Shown one piece after another: positions 35,555 through 47,730 of a DNA stretch of 64,000 nucleotides (position 1 is its first letter; the number at the start of each line of letters is the position of its first letter). Below the pieces are notes generated by a model. It was not told where the DNA came from and made no database searches. It saw only the letters and a list, made by a program, of their open reading frames with translations. The DNA comes from Avena insularis (taxonomy: Eukaryota; Streptophyta; Magnoliopsida; Poales; Poaceae), in NCBI GenBank assembly GCA_023614405.1, contig CM042689.1, forward strand, positions 326,158,305 to 326,222,304, written 5' to 3'. Made by a program: the position numbers and the translations under genes.

Positions 35555-36460
35555 TGATACGTCCAAAACGTATCTACTTTCTCAAACACTTTTGCTATTG
35601 TTTCTCCTCTAAACTTGTGTGATTTGGATACAAGTAACATGGACTGACGCTGTTTTTGGCAGAATTACCTTGGTGTCAAGTTTTTGTGCAGAAAATCAAC
35701 TATCAAGAAAAATCCCGAAAAATATGCCCAAAATCCTATTTCACCAGAAGACTCATGGAGCTAGAAGACAAGGCGGAGGTGGGCCACGAGGGTCCCACAC
35801 CCCTGCCACATGGCCATCTCAGCCGCTACAGGGAGGTGTGGCCTGCACCCCTCGGCCTCCCTCTTTGCTTATAAGTTGCATCTTGACCTAAAAACTCAGG
35901 GGGTCAATGTTTTTCCAGAAAGAGTTCCGCTGCGCCGCCAACACTAGAAACCGCGATTCGGAACCAGAAAGTCCGTTCTGGCACCCTGCTGGGACGGGGG
36001 ATTTGGAGAGGATCATCGCCATCATCATCAACAATGCCTCTCCATCAACCATCCATGTTTCCCCCATCCATGAGTGAGTAATCCCCCGCTGTAGGCTATG
36101 GAGATGGTAGGGATTGGATGAGTTCTATCATGTAATCGAATAAGATTGTTAGGGCATGATGCCTAGTATCTCTATTAGCGCTATTTGACTTTGTTGCAAC
36201 TTGTTGTGCTTAATGCTTGTCACTAGGGCCCGAGTGCCATGATCTCAGATCTGAACTTATTATTGATTCATGATGATAGTATTGTTTGTGATCTTATCTG
36301 CAAGTTGTGTACACATATAATTGTCTCGATCCAAAGGCCCAGAAGTGACAGGAATTGGGACAACCGAAGGGGATGGCTGTGATGTGAGGATCACGTGTGT
36401 TCACAGAGTGTTAATGCTTTGCTCTGGTGCTCTATTAAAAGGAGTACCTTAATTTCCAGT
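35555..36460 (+). mobile_element. Athila-type 3' LTR, interrupted
   Basis: Starts TGATACGTCCAAAACGTATC, containing a perfect inverted repeat GATACGT/ACGTATC. It has a TTATAAG promoter-like site near 35869 and typical GTAATCCC and ATGATCTCAGATCTGAAC segments. It is cut at 36460 by the next Gypsy element; its 3' remainder would lie beyond the window. Confidence 0.8.
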
Positions 36461-39400
36461 TGTAACATCCCAAAATTCATGAATTGTAAAAGCATGCATT
36501 GCATTCATATAAGCATAGCATATTGGTCTTACACAAAAATTTCAAACCAAAACCCTAAAACATAACCATTTTTGACCCCTCTTTATTTATATTATGGGGC
36601 ATGGTTTTATTTTTATTTTTCAAAGGACCAAGGTGTTTTGAGTAGACATATATGTTTGACATACTTTTGAGTGCAAGGATCACATTGCAAAAATCCAGAA
36701 GTGGTCTGAATTCAAACAAGTTTGAAAAAGGTTTCAAAACCATTCCTAAAAAATCAAATAGAAAAAGAAAAGCTAAAGGAAAAAAATAAAATCATGCGCT
36801 GCACTTTGAGCCCATCACCAGAACGGGCCCAAAAGCCCACTCGGGCCACTCCCCCTCTCCCTCTCTCTCACCCGCGCTCACCCTACCCCGCTGACACTTC
36901 CACTGGGCCCTGCGCCAGCTCAGCTCATCTTCCCCAAACCCCGCGCATAGACGCCGTCGCCACTCGTTTCCTCCCCCATCACTGCCGCGTTTGATTCTGG
37001 CTTAATTGCCATTGATTCACATCATAATTATCTCGCCCTCTCCGGCTACTTAAACCTCTCTGCACTGCATTCATTTCCCCCCAAACACCCACGCTCAATC
37101 GCCGCCAGGCTGCACGCAATTGAACTCTCACCGCCGCGGACCCAAGCGTCTCCGATGAGCAATTCCGGTGAGTGTCGTGCTTGCCCTATCCCTCGTTCAT
37201 ACGATGATGATCATCTGGTCTTTGCGCTTATTCTAACACCACTGGTTCATCCTATAACCCCTAGGTCGTCAGCTTCGTCAAGCACCGTGAGCACCAGACG
37301 CCATCCTCATATCCGGCGAGCAATCCTGGAAAGATACGAGCGCCCCTCGCCTCCTAATTCAAACCAACTTGTTCGCCTGGTCCTTGTGCACATCCTAATG
37401 CCTTTGGTTTGCGATAGGGTGGCCCAGGTCGTCGCCTCCATCGCCGTTTGCAGCAACCCTACGCTGTCTGCAACTCTGACGAACTCCCACGGTCGCAGCA
37501 GCTCGCCCCCGTCCAAGCCGAAGCCACCTTGAGCATCCTTGCATCCTTGCGACATTGGTAAGCATCACCACTGCCCCTAGCCCCCTCTAGAATCGCCGGA
37601 GCACCGTCGCCAGTAGCGCCGCCGCCGCCAGGACCCATTCGCGCCGCCCATCTGTGGTCGCATGTGTTAGCACCGTTAGATCTAGATCCTAGGGTTTAGA
37701 TTAGATCACTTATTCGAAACGGTATTAGCAGATCTGGCCATACATCGTCACCTAAATCGTACGGCTCACATTGATCGATCCGCGTGAAGCGGTACGGGCC
37801 AATCAGATGCGCCCACGTGTCTGGAAATTAGATTTAAAATCTGTTTTTGAATCTATTAGAATTTTAAGCTTGTAAAATTCATATCTTTTGTTCTGTTTAT
37901 CCAAAAAATGCAAATAATATACCATTGGATTCAGAAAATTGATCTCTAAATTACTATGGGCTTAAATTTGTATTTTCTTCTAGAAAAATAGGATTATTTG
38001 CAGAACACATTATAGGACTATTTTGGCTATATAAAATGTTTATAAAATGATTTTAAAGAAAATTTAAGTTTGTTTAGACTTTAAATAGATGGCTTTGTGT
38101 TCAGTACTGTTTGGTTAGACTTTGTAGTATAGAAAAATCATTTCATTGCATTTTCATGCATTCATATTATTTTTGCTTGAATATTTGAATGTGAATTTGG
38201 TGCTATCATTTTATGTGTAGATTTTGGTGCTAGTGGTGATTGTGAGTGTGAGGATTGTTGCTACTCCCCAAACTACCAAGGCAAGTGGTGATTCATATAT
38301 TTTGTCCTATTATTTTGACTATGCACTAGTGATATTTTGAATAGGGCTGCATGGAATTTTCTATGTTATATACTATGCTATGCCTTGGAAAATCCTAGTA
38401 GTTGTAGTCTTGGTAGATTTTTCTCTAAGTTAAGAAACTTGTTATGTTATCATGCTTAGCCTAGATAGTAGCAAACAAGGGTGGATTATTCATGCTATGA
38501 ATTATTTCTAAGTCATTGAATTGTCTTTTTGCTTAATAAAACAACTAAGTGAAAGAATCACCTGGGTGGAATGGTATGATGGTTTGTGTTGAGTGGTTAC
38601 ACAAGGCCCATGTCTATGGTTTACCTTGTTTATCACACTTGTGGAAAGCCACCCATGAACAAAGGGATTTGAGATACTTAGTGTTGAGAAGCTTCTAGTG
38701 CAACCACATGGCATATGGGCTCTGCCTTGATCATATAGGTTGCAACAACTTAGCGAGATAGACAGTTGGTGGTAGGGTGATAGGATGGAACGCGTCCATG
38801 GTGGTCTAAGGGAAGGCTTCTGAAAGATCTCATCTCGATGCATGTCGATTCTTGTGGGGAAAGTGCACCACCTCTCGAGAGGGTAAAACCTAAGTACTTA
38901 GCCGTGTCCCCGGCAACGGACAATTTGAGCATCAAAGACATTGAAGCTACCAAGGATCTTCTCATCCCAATTTCTAAGTTAAAACTTGTGGTTGAACAAG
39001 GGTAAAGGTTCACCAATGTCAATTGGTGGTTCCTTGGGAATTTTGACAAACAAAAATTTAGTGTTTTCAACTGATAGGAAAACCTATTTTGAGCAAAGCA
39101 AGCCTAAGCTACACTTAGCCAAATTCATAAAGGTGTTAAATACTACTATTCTACTATGGTATCACTTGCAAATACAATTCCAAATGTATTGACCCACTAT
39201 GGTTGTAACTTATGATGTTGCAGGTTACTCTGATGGAGGTTAGGGTTGTGAGTCTACACTCAACATGCTTGCCTGTGGCACATGAAGATGAAGACTTATA
39301 GTTATTTACTTTATGTTATGAACTCTTGTACTAGCCTTTGGCTATTGAGTTGTAAAATACCATGTTATCTCTGAAATGACGATGTAATAACGACCTTTGT

Positions 39401-39499
39401 ATCTGTGTACTTCATCTTAAACTGTGGATGCTAGCATTTGATCCAGGGACTAGCATTGCAATCACAGGGACCTTTACCTTATAAAGGTGTGGTCTTACA
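36461..39499 (+). mobile_element. 5' LTR of outer plus-strand Gypsy element (3.04 kb)
   Basis: Runs from TGTAACATCCCAAAATTCAT to GGTGTGGTCTTACA (TG...CA), followed two bases later by a tRNA-Met primer site. It is inserted in the Athila LTR. GC-rich promoter-like part at about 36790-37650, AT-rich elsewhere. Its internal domain is interrupted at 40198 by the Tekay-like array, and the 3' LTR is outside the window. Confidence 0.85.
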
Positions 39500-39501
39500 T
39501 A

Positions 39502-39513
39502 TGGTATCAGAGC
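39502..39513 (+). other. Primer-binding site of outer Gypsy element
   Basis: TGGTATCAGAGC, exact complement of the initiator tRNA-Met 3' end, two bases after the LTR end. Confidence 0.92.
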
Positions 39514-39657
39514 ACTGTGTTGCCAGTAGGATTATGACCCTAAGTTGGATTAGACTAAGGAAAACACTAAGGAAAAATGCAAATCTTTGCAGATTCCACA
39601 CTTATATTTTTCTTCTCGTAAACCTCTTCTAATCTTCTTTATCATCTCAATTTGTAG

Positions 39658-40092
39658 ATGGCCACCATCAACGAAGCCGTCAAGAAGGGACCACTCATGA
39701 CCATGACTTTAGAATGTGAGACGGAGTTTCCCAAAGCACTCAAAACCCTTATGGTTAGCTTGGGGGTACATGGTGAGGCCGTGTACAAAGGATTTCTAGT
39801 GATGGATGAAGGAGAAGAATATTGGTGGGTGCAACTCCACTTGTACAAAAACAAGGGGGACAACCACAAAGAGTCAGGATTCTGCATGGTCACCAACTCA
39901 GAAATGTATACGACATTCTTTGACTCTGCAAGAAATGCAGCTTGGAATGCTACCAAGGAGGTTGGTGAAAGACTCAAGTGTAGAATGCTCAACACTCAAA
40001 ATGACCTTAGTGAGGAGAAGAACTATACCCAAGACTTAGAGACCGCCATAAAACGTCTAAGGGAAGATATCATAGGCTTAGCATATGAGTGA
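39658..40092 (+). CDS. Leader ORF ahead of gag in outer Gypsy element (144 aa)
   Basis: An intact ORF starting MATINEAVKKGP about 145 bases after the primer site. The N-terminal half is an acidic, aromatic-rich globular-looking stretch (EEYWWVQLHLYKNK). The C-terminal part (about residues 95-140) is strongly helical and coiled-coil-like (KEVGERLKCR, DLETAIKRLRED). No gag motif (major homology-like region or zinc knuckle) is present, so it is not gag; gag would lie beyond the insertion at 40199. Similar short proteins are often annotated as hypothetical in grass genomes. Function unknown; the position between primer site and gag parallels the pre-gag ORF of the nested array (49067-49850). It is intact while neighbouring retroelement genes are broken. 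Confidence 0.6.
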   Translation: MATINEAVKKGPLMTMTLECETEFPKALKTLMVSLGVHGEAVYKGFLVMDEGEEYWWVQLHLYKNKGDNHKESGFCMVTNSEMYTTFFDSARNAAWNATKEVGERLKCRMLNTQNDLSEEKNYTQDLETAIKRLREDIIGLAYE

Positions 40093-40198
40093 GAATTGGG
40101 ACGTATTCCAATAGTTGGACCACCAAACTTGTTGTTTTCTCGCAAAAATTTGTCTAAGTTATGTTTGAACCTTAGTACTTGTGATAGAATATTGTATG

Positions 40199-43100
40199 TG
40201 TCAACACCCGGATTTTTCAATCCTAGATGCCTATTATGCCATACATCGCAATCCCAGGATTACCATTTTTGCGAGACATAACAGAATTGGATACCATAGT
40301 ACATCATCCATTACAAACGATACATAAGTTCTTACACAAATAGGGATCTCATGATCCAGTTCTTAATACAACATCAAGCAATGAATACGTAATAATAACA
40401 TAGCATAGAAGCTCCATCTTGAGGTCACAGTAATCTTGTGATGGGAAATGATCCTAGTTGTCGTAACCTTCCTGGGGTCCATCTTCCAGGTACTCCTCTT
40501 CATAGTCTGGTTATGGGAATAGCCAGGGACAAAGCCATGAGTACTCTTTAAGTACTCCCAAACTAATACTAACAGGTAAAGGGGTTTTTTGGATAATAGG
40601 ACACTAGGCTCTAGGGTTGTTTTGCAAAAGCCAGATTTATCTCTACTAGGTTCCAAAGCTAGTCACAATTTTATAATTCCTAAGTGGGAACTTGTATTTC
40701 ATATCACAACTCTGTTGTGGTCAAGTCAATGTCTCAATTCATTTCACAGGTCATTTTGAAAAGTCTGACGGGGGAACAGTATGGCCACTCCAACTGTCCA
40801 TAACCGCGGATGCGGCTATTCGAATAGTTTGACACTCTGCAGAGATTGTACACTTTCACCACAACATTCGATACATCCGTCAGGAACAAATCCTGAATTC
40901 ACCATACTCAGTATGCGGATAATCAATCCTAACCTTTCAATTACACGCCCTAGTATAAGCACCTCTCCTGTGAGTTTGGCCTCCAACCATGACCAACTGT
41001 CATCTTGGGTACTGCACAGGTGGACAATCTTCACAAGGTAGCCTCAGCTCAGACCTTGGCCGTGAGGGAACTAATACTAAGGAATATAAGTTTCCAGTCA
41101 AGCCCTACCCAATATTCGGGTATTGTGGTTGTACGATAAAATTGGAATGGTATCGCATCCAGACAACCATCGGTTTTAAAAAGGGCTAAGGCTCATGCCT
41201 CAACATTTTTATCACCAAAATCCTCAAGTGTTTGGAAACACATGTCCAAAACATTTCAATAGAATGATCCATCATTCCAAGGTTTTCATAACCATTTTTC
41301 CACCAAGTATTCCCATCTAAAAGTTGATCAAGTTTTATGCTTAGCACTAGCATCTACAGGTGGGGGTAGTACTAATGAGGGGTGGTAACTAGTGGAGTTT
41401 CAACTAAGTACAACCTTATGTCTCAGGCTGATGTCAAGGTTTCTAACTTAGGCCGAATTTTATGCTCTTTATGCAACCTTCAACATCTTTCCAATCTCTA
41501 CCAGTCACTTAAGTAAACTCTAAGTAAGCTTTGATAAAGAAATAAAGTAAGAAGCTTGCACATAAAACTAGGATTGGTTTATCAAGTGGGTATGATCACA
41601 TATGCTTAAGGCATATAGTAGTCATAGAACAAGTATGGGTTTGTTGCATCAGTAGGGTATCTTGCAAGGGTTAGCTTGCATAGGTATAGTATCAGCTTGC
41701 ATCAATATCAGTATAAGCTTGCTAAATTGCAAGTGTTAGCTTGCAAGGTTACTGGCTTGCATATTCAACTAGTAGTATTAGGCTTGCCTTGTGCAGAGCA
41801 GTGGTTGAAGTTCTCCTCGGCTTCTTCTTCGTAGTATCCTCCTTCCTCCTCGTATCCTTGGTCGGTACTAGCGTCTATGAATAAATACGAGGTACACAAT
41901 CACCAAACAATACTTAACTACTTTCAATCATCACACACTAGTGTCCTATGGATGATCTAGCATCATCCCTAACATTACAAGGTTAAGGCTTGATTTAATT
42001 CCTTTTATTTTTAGAAAAGTAATTTCTACTCATTGAAAAACTACTTAAGATTTAATATTCTCCAAACCAAATATGGTATCATGTTGACACATGTCATCAC
42101 CACATATTGTAGTCCATGGGAATGTGATTTAAAGTGGTGTCACAATTTAATAAGGTTTTACCCTTTTATTTCAATTAATTAAAGTGGCTAGAAATGCTTA
42201 TGTAGCATTCTTTTATTACTTGAATATTATTTATGCAAGTAAACCTATATATTTTTATATATTCTGAAAGGTATGGTTAAATGTGATTTTTGAGAGTTGG
42301 AATCAACTCAAAAGCTATCATGGTTTAAATTTGAAAAATGTTTGAATGCAGAAAAGCTTCTGCCTTGTTATTTTTATCATGGGTGATCTATAGATCCAAA
42401 TGACTTGAATCCAACGGGCTTGGATTCAGCATTCCTGAACCTTTCCAACAAAATTGGTTTCATTCAATTTGGTGCACTGAATCGATCTGGGTTGATTTTT
42501 GAAGTTGGGTACAGAAGTGTGTTTGAATTGAAATAGAAAAGGTTTAATTTGAATAAGCTGGGCTCTTGCGGAAAAGTTCTTGGGCGGCCTGCTAAGCGCA
42601 GTGCTCCATGAGCTGCTTAAGTGGGTGTCCCCACTAAATCAGTGACACGGGCTGGGCGAAGCGGTATGGGCGGCGTGGATCGTTCGATCTAGTTCTAATC
42701 CAACTGGGAGTCATCGTCGTGAGACAACGCCAGAGAACGAAACCTAAGCGCGGCCAGTGAGGGTGCTGGGGCTCACCGAGTCTTGGCGAGGTCGAGGTAG
42801 TGAGCGAACGAAGTTGACGGCGAATCTCCTCGTACCGGTGGCTTCTCCTGGGGCGGCTCCAATCGCTGGCTCCCTTCTTCTCCAGAGGCGGCGGGCTCCG
42901 GTGAAATTCCGGCGAGGTGGTGCTCGCCTTGCTCTGAGAACGGTGTGGCACGATCAGTGAGGAGAGGGGAGTGAGATGGTGTGAAGAAATCGAGCGGGGG
43001 TGGCCTCTATTTATAGTCGAGCGAGGAGACCGTCAGGCGCCACGATGAGCTCGTCGGGGCGAGGTTCTGTGACTAATGGCATGGGCAAGGGTAGGGGCGG

Positions 43101-44280
43101 TCGCGGTGTCTCTGGCGATGCTCAACGACATGGTCTCGAGGCATGGGGCGGTGTGGTTTGGTCTGAACAGGCGGTGCTTTCTGTGGCAGGCGGCGTCTTC
43201 GACGGCCAGGCGGTGGCTGTGTGGCACGGGCGGCAAGCAGGGGATGTCTGGCGGTCTCCTGGGTCGGTGGGGATTGTGTATGCCTGCGAGAGGCGGCCTT
43301 GATCTGTGGGAGCTGGTCGAGGGTGGTGCTCTGGCGCATGCTCGGCATGGTCTCTGGCGGTCTGGGTGCGGCTTGTGCGTGTGGTCCAGGGCTTGGCAAC
43401 GCTCGCGGCTAGGACAGGTAGTGGCGGTGGACGGTGGGCTGCCTCCCAGACAAGGTTGGCACGGCTAGTTCTTCCTCTAGCCTACTGTCCACAATGGGGT
43501 GACAAGGGGGTGCTCAGCTGTTCACCATTGATGGCAATGGCAAGCTCACAGGGGTGCTAGTCCTTAGTTAAACTTCCTAGATGATCTACTGAGCTGTGTG
43601 TGAGCTAACTAGGGAATAAGTTAGGCCAATTTTACTGCACACTATAGTGTTTGATGTTTGTTTGATTTGTGTCTGCAACCTGTTTGATGAAATGGCCGCA
43701 TGAACTCAAGTTTTGAATTTTGAAAAGATTTTTGGTGGGTTTGCTATATTGGTGCTGATGAGTCTACAGATGCTTGGGTTTTGAAAGTTGAGCTTGTTTG
43801 AGTGGTTTTTGAAAAAGTGGGATCTTCCCATATGATAAAGATTCAATTTTGAATTGTCATTTAAATTATGCATTTGAAAGTTTCTGGATGATCACAAAGT
43901 GGGCCTTGATACCTTGTTATGAGTACATTCAAGGGGTGCAAAGATCCAGAAAAGTTTCTATTAGGTTCTGAAAGTTTGAGACAGCCAAAGTAGGCATGGG
44001 AGTTAAATTGGCCAAAATGACCATTCATTTCATATATGTGTTTTGATTTACTTGTCTTTAGGAAAAGTGTGGGAAATGTTTTAGATGATGTTTATTTCAC
44101 CTAAGAAACATTTTACAAGCAATGAAACAAACAAACAAACAAGGTGGTTTGTAAAAGAGTTAAAAATCCATGCATACACATATGCATGCATTCATGATTT
44201 TATTTAGGAAAGTTTTTGTTAACCCTAATTTTGATGATTAGAAGTTGATTATCCAAGTTTAGTATTTTTGGGATGTTACA
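40199..44280 (-). repeat. Gypsy array LTR 1 (3' LTR)
   Basis: The plus strand runs TGTCAACACCCGG...GGGATGTTACA. Minus-strand TATA box CTATAAATAG at 43007-43016. A cluster of GCTTGCA motifs at 41550-41775 and a (CAAA)n run near 44127. Plus-strand ORFs in the GC-rich part (about 42700-43560) are chance frames. Confidence 0.92.
43007..43016 (-). promoter_or_regulatory. TATA box in Gypsy LTR 1
   Basis: CTATAAATAG on the minus strand in a GC-rich setting. Identical boxes occur in LTR 2 (52891-52900) and LTR 3 (62702-62711), on the strand expected for transcription into gag-pol. Confidence 0.7.
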
Positions 44281-44292
44281 AACCTTCCCCCC
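44281..44292 (-). other. Polypurine tract, Gypsy internal copy A
   Basis: The minus strand reads GGGGGGAAGGTT directly before the 3' LTR start TGTAACATCCC. The same tract is at 54165-54176 in copy B. Confidence 0.88.
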
Positions 44293-44339
44293 TTAAACAA
44301 AATCTCGTCCCGAGATTTGAAAAAGGACGAAAAGATTAC

Positions 44340-47300
44340 CTAGGATTTGAAGAGATCGGGAAACTCCGTCCTGATGTGATCTTCGCGCTCCCAGGTAGCT
44401 TCCTCTTCTGTGTGGTTGCTCCACTGAATCTTGAGAAACTTGATGCTTCGGGTTCGGGTAGTTCGAAAAGCTTCTTCCAAAATGCGGATGGGTATTTCGG
44501 GATAGGTCAGGTCATCGTTGATCTCTATGGTCCGGTGATCGATATTCTTGAACACTTCGGTCTTCTCGGGGACTTCGAGAAACTTGCGAAGTAACGAGAT
44601 ATGGAACACATTGCGCACAGCTGACATATCTTCAGGTAGTTCCAATTGATACGATACTTCTCCTCGACGGTTCAGAATTTTGAAAGGTCCGATATATCTG
44701 GGGGCTAACTTTCCTTTGAGTTGGAAACGCTGCATTTCCTTCAATGACGACACTTTCATATAAACAAAATCTCCTATATTGAAGGCGAGGTCTCGACGTC
44801 TCTTGTCGGCATAACTCTTCTGTCGGGATTGGGCGGTCTTGAGGTGCTCACGAATCTTGTGAACCTTCTCTTCTGCTTCTCGGAGGATGTCGGGTCCAAA
44901 AATCTGACTCTCTCCTACTTCTGACCAGTTTAAAGGGGTGCGACACTTTCTTCCGTACATGAATTCAAATGGGGCCATTTGCAAACTGGCTTGGTAACTA
45001 CTGTTGTATGAAAATTCTGCAAACGGCAGACAGTCTTCCCACTTGGATCCATATTCTAGCACACATGCTCTAAGCATATCTTCGAGTATTTGATTTACTC
45101 GCTCCGTTTGTCCATCGGTCTGAGGGTGATCTGTGATCTTGAAATCTAGGCGGGTTCCTAAACCTTCTTGGACTTTCTTCCGAATCTTGAGGTAAACCGA
45201 GTTCCTCGATCCGATACTATGTTCTTGGGGACTCAGTGCAAGCCCGGCGATTCTAGCGGTGTACAACTCCGCTAGCTTCGAACTCTGATATGTGGTTTTG
45301 ACGGGCAAGAAATGGGCGACTTTGGACAATCTGTCCACTATGACCCAAATAGAGTCATTTCCCCTACTAGAAGTAGGTAGTCCAGTGATAAAGTCCATTC
45401 TCTGAATCCCATTTCCATTCCGAATTTGCAAAGGTTGCAACAATCCAATGGTCTTTGATGTCCGCCTTGACTCGCTGACATAAATCACACTTGGCGATAT
45501 AGCTTCCGATTTCTCTCTTCATCTTATGCCACCAAAATTGCTCTTTCAAATCTTGATACATCTTAGTTCCTCCGGGATGGATAGAATAAATAGTATCATG
45601 AGCCTCCTTTAAGATAACTTCTTTCAACTCCGAATCTGCTGGTACACAAAGGCGTCCTTTGTACCACAAAACTCCTTCTTCGTCCTCGGTGAATCCGGGT
45701 ACTTTACTGTCTGCGATCTGACGCTTGATTACATCGATCTGGCATTTCCCTTCGCGCCTCTTTAATCGGTGATCAAAGTGGGCTGAAGTTCTATGCTAGC
45801 CAAAAATCCTTCACTTACTAATTCCATTCAAAATCTTCCATCTCCTTGTGCAAACTTGGTTGCTCCTTCAAAATCATGGAGTTCAAGCGGCACGGCAATC
45901 GCTAAGGGCATCGGCTACCACGTTGGATTTACGGGGTGATAATGAATGTCGGATCGTAATCCTTGATTAGCTCAATCCATCTTCTACGCCTCATATTCAA
46001 CTCCTTACGAGTGAATATATACTTTAGGCTCTTGTGATCCGAATAAATCTCTAGCGGTTTCCCATTAGGTAATGTCTCCATGTCTTGAGGCTAGAACTAC
46101 TGCTGCGAGTTCGAGGTCATGGGTTGGATAGTTTTGCTCATGTTGCTTCAATTGTCGAGATAGATAAGATATAACTTTGCCTTCTTGCATTAGCACATCC
46201 GAGACCAATCTTGGATGCGTCACAATACATCGAAGGGCTTCGTGATATCCGACATGATCAAGATTGGGGCTGAAATCAATCTCCTCTTGAGTTCTTGAAA
46301 ACTTCGCTTCACATTTGTCGGTCCATTCAAACTTCTTGTCCTTCTTCAGCAATTGGGTCATGGGTGCAGCGATACTCTAGAATCCTTCTCTTAATTTGCG
46401 GTAATATCCCAATCCGAGAAAAGCACGAACTTGGGTTTGAGTGGTTGGGGCTTGCCAATCTTCTACATCTTTTACTTTGGCGGGGTCAACGGCAATTCCT
46501 CGGTGATACAATGTGACCGAGAATCCTACCTCCTATAACCAGAATTCACATTTGCTAAACTTTGCATCTGGTGATGCTCTCTAAGGGTTCCAAGAATGGT
46601 CCTTAGGTGTAGCTCATGTTCTTCTTCTGATTTGGAATAAATCAGAATGTCATTGATGAAAACAACGACAAACTTATCCAGGAAGTCTATAAAAATCTTA
46701 TTCATGAGGTTCATGAAATAAGCGGGGGCATTGGTTAATCCAAAAGACATGACTGTATACTCATACAATCCATATCTGGTGGTAAAGGCAGTCTTTGGAA
46801 TATCCTCTGCACGAATTTTGAGTTGATGATAGCCAGTTCTAAGATCAATCTTAGAAAACACCTGGGCACCGGTCAACTGATCAAACAATCTTCTATCTTG
46901 GGCAAGGGGTACTTGTTCTTGATGGTGACATCATTTAACTTCCGATAATCCGTACACAAACGGTTACCTCCATCTTTCTTGTCCACAAATAAGACAGGTG
47001 ATCTCCATGGTGACGCACTTGGTTGAATCAATCCAATTTCTAGCATGGAATCCAGTTGCTTCTTCAGTTCTTCTAGTTCTGACGGGTTCATACTATAGGG
47101 TCTCTGGGCTATGAGTCCTGTTCCGGGGATTAGTTCGATGATAAACTCGATATCCCGATCTGGGGGCATACCGGGCAAAACATCTGGAAATACATCGGGG
47201 TATTCACAGACTATCCAGACTTGGTCAATGGTAGGTTGGGCTAGACTCTTGTTACACTTGAATTGGCGATGTAAGGTTTCAGATATATGCTCGACTGATA

Positions 47301-47730
47301 TTCCGACGGTATTGGTAATGGTGATGGCTTTCTTAGCACAGTCAATCAATCCCTTATGTTTGGACATCCAATCCATTCCTAGTACTACTTCCAAACCTTT
47401 AGTTCCGAGTACTATTAGATTAGCATAAAAATCTATGCCATGGATTCGGATAGGGACGGCTTTGCAAATTTGCCTAGCCTTGGTGGTTGATCCGGGAATT
47501 TGCACAATCATAACATGCTTCAGTTTGGTTGGTTGAATTTTACTAGTGCAGGCAAATTCTTTGGTGAAAAATGAATGCGATGCACCAGAGTCAAACAACA
47601 CTCTTGCAAGTACTGAATTAACAGAAAACATACCCAGCACGACGTCTGGCGCTTCCTGAGCTTCTTCAGCATGCATGAGAAAAAGACGACCATTGCGATT
47701 GAGTGAATTCCACAGGCAAATCTTCTCCAC
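44340..47730 (-). pseudogene. Gypsy pol (protease-RT-RNase H-integrase-chromodomain), copy A
   Basis: Protease active site DSGAS near 47580-47592. RT with [10 protein letters not shown] and [12 protein letters not shown]; the catalytic box reads FINDIL (Asp-to-Asn codon at 46652-46654) where FIDDIL is expected. An in-frame TAG follows CEFWL near 46526, and another TAG precedes SIARPMTQ near 46377. The RNase H part (about 45800-46361) is broken by indels. The integrase zinc region (IHPGGTKMY...CDLCQ) lies at 45367-45669. The core (MDFITGLP, then TDGQTERVNQ) is in 44340-45488, with two compensating frame changes around the second Asp (about 45180-45230). The C-terminus carries a chromodomain-like segment (KFLKIQWSNHTEEEATWE), the signature of chromoviruses such as Tekay/Del. 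Not functional as it stands. Confidence 0.88.

Noticed and set aside
39502..39513. tRNA-like sequence
   Set aside because: Only the 12-base complement of tRNA-Met (a primer-binding site). No cloverleaf or full tRNA gene found anywhere in the window.
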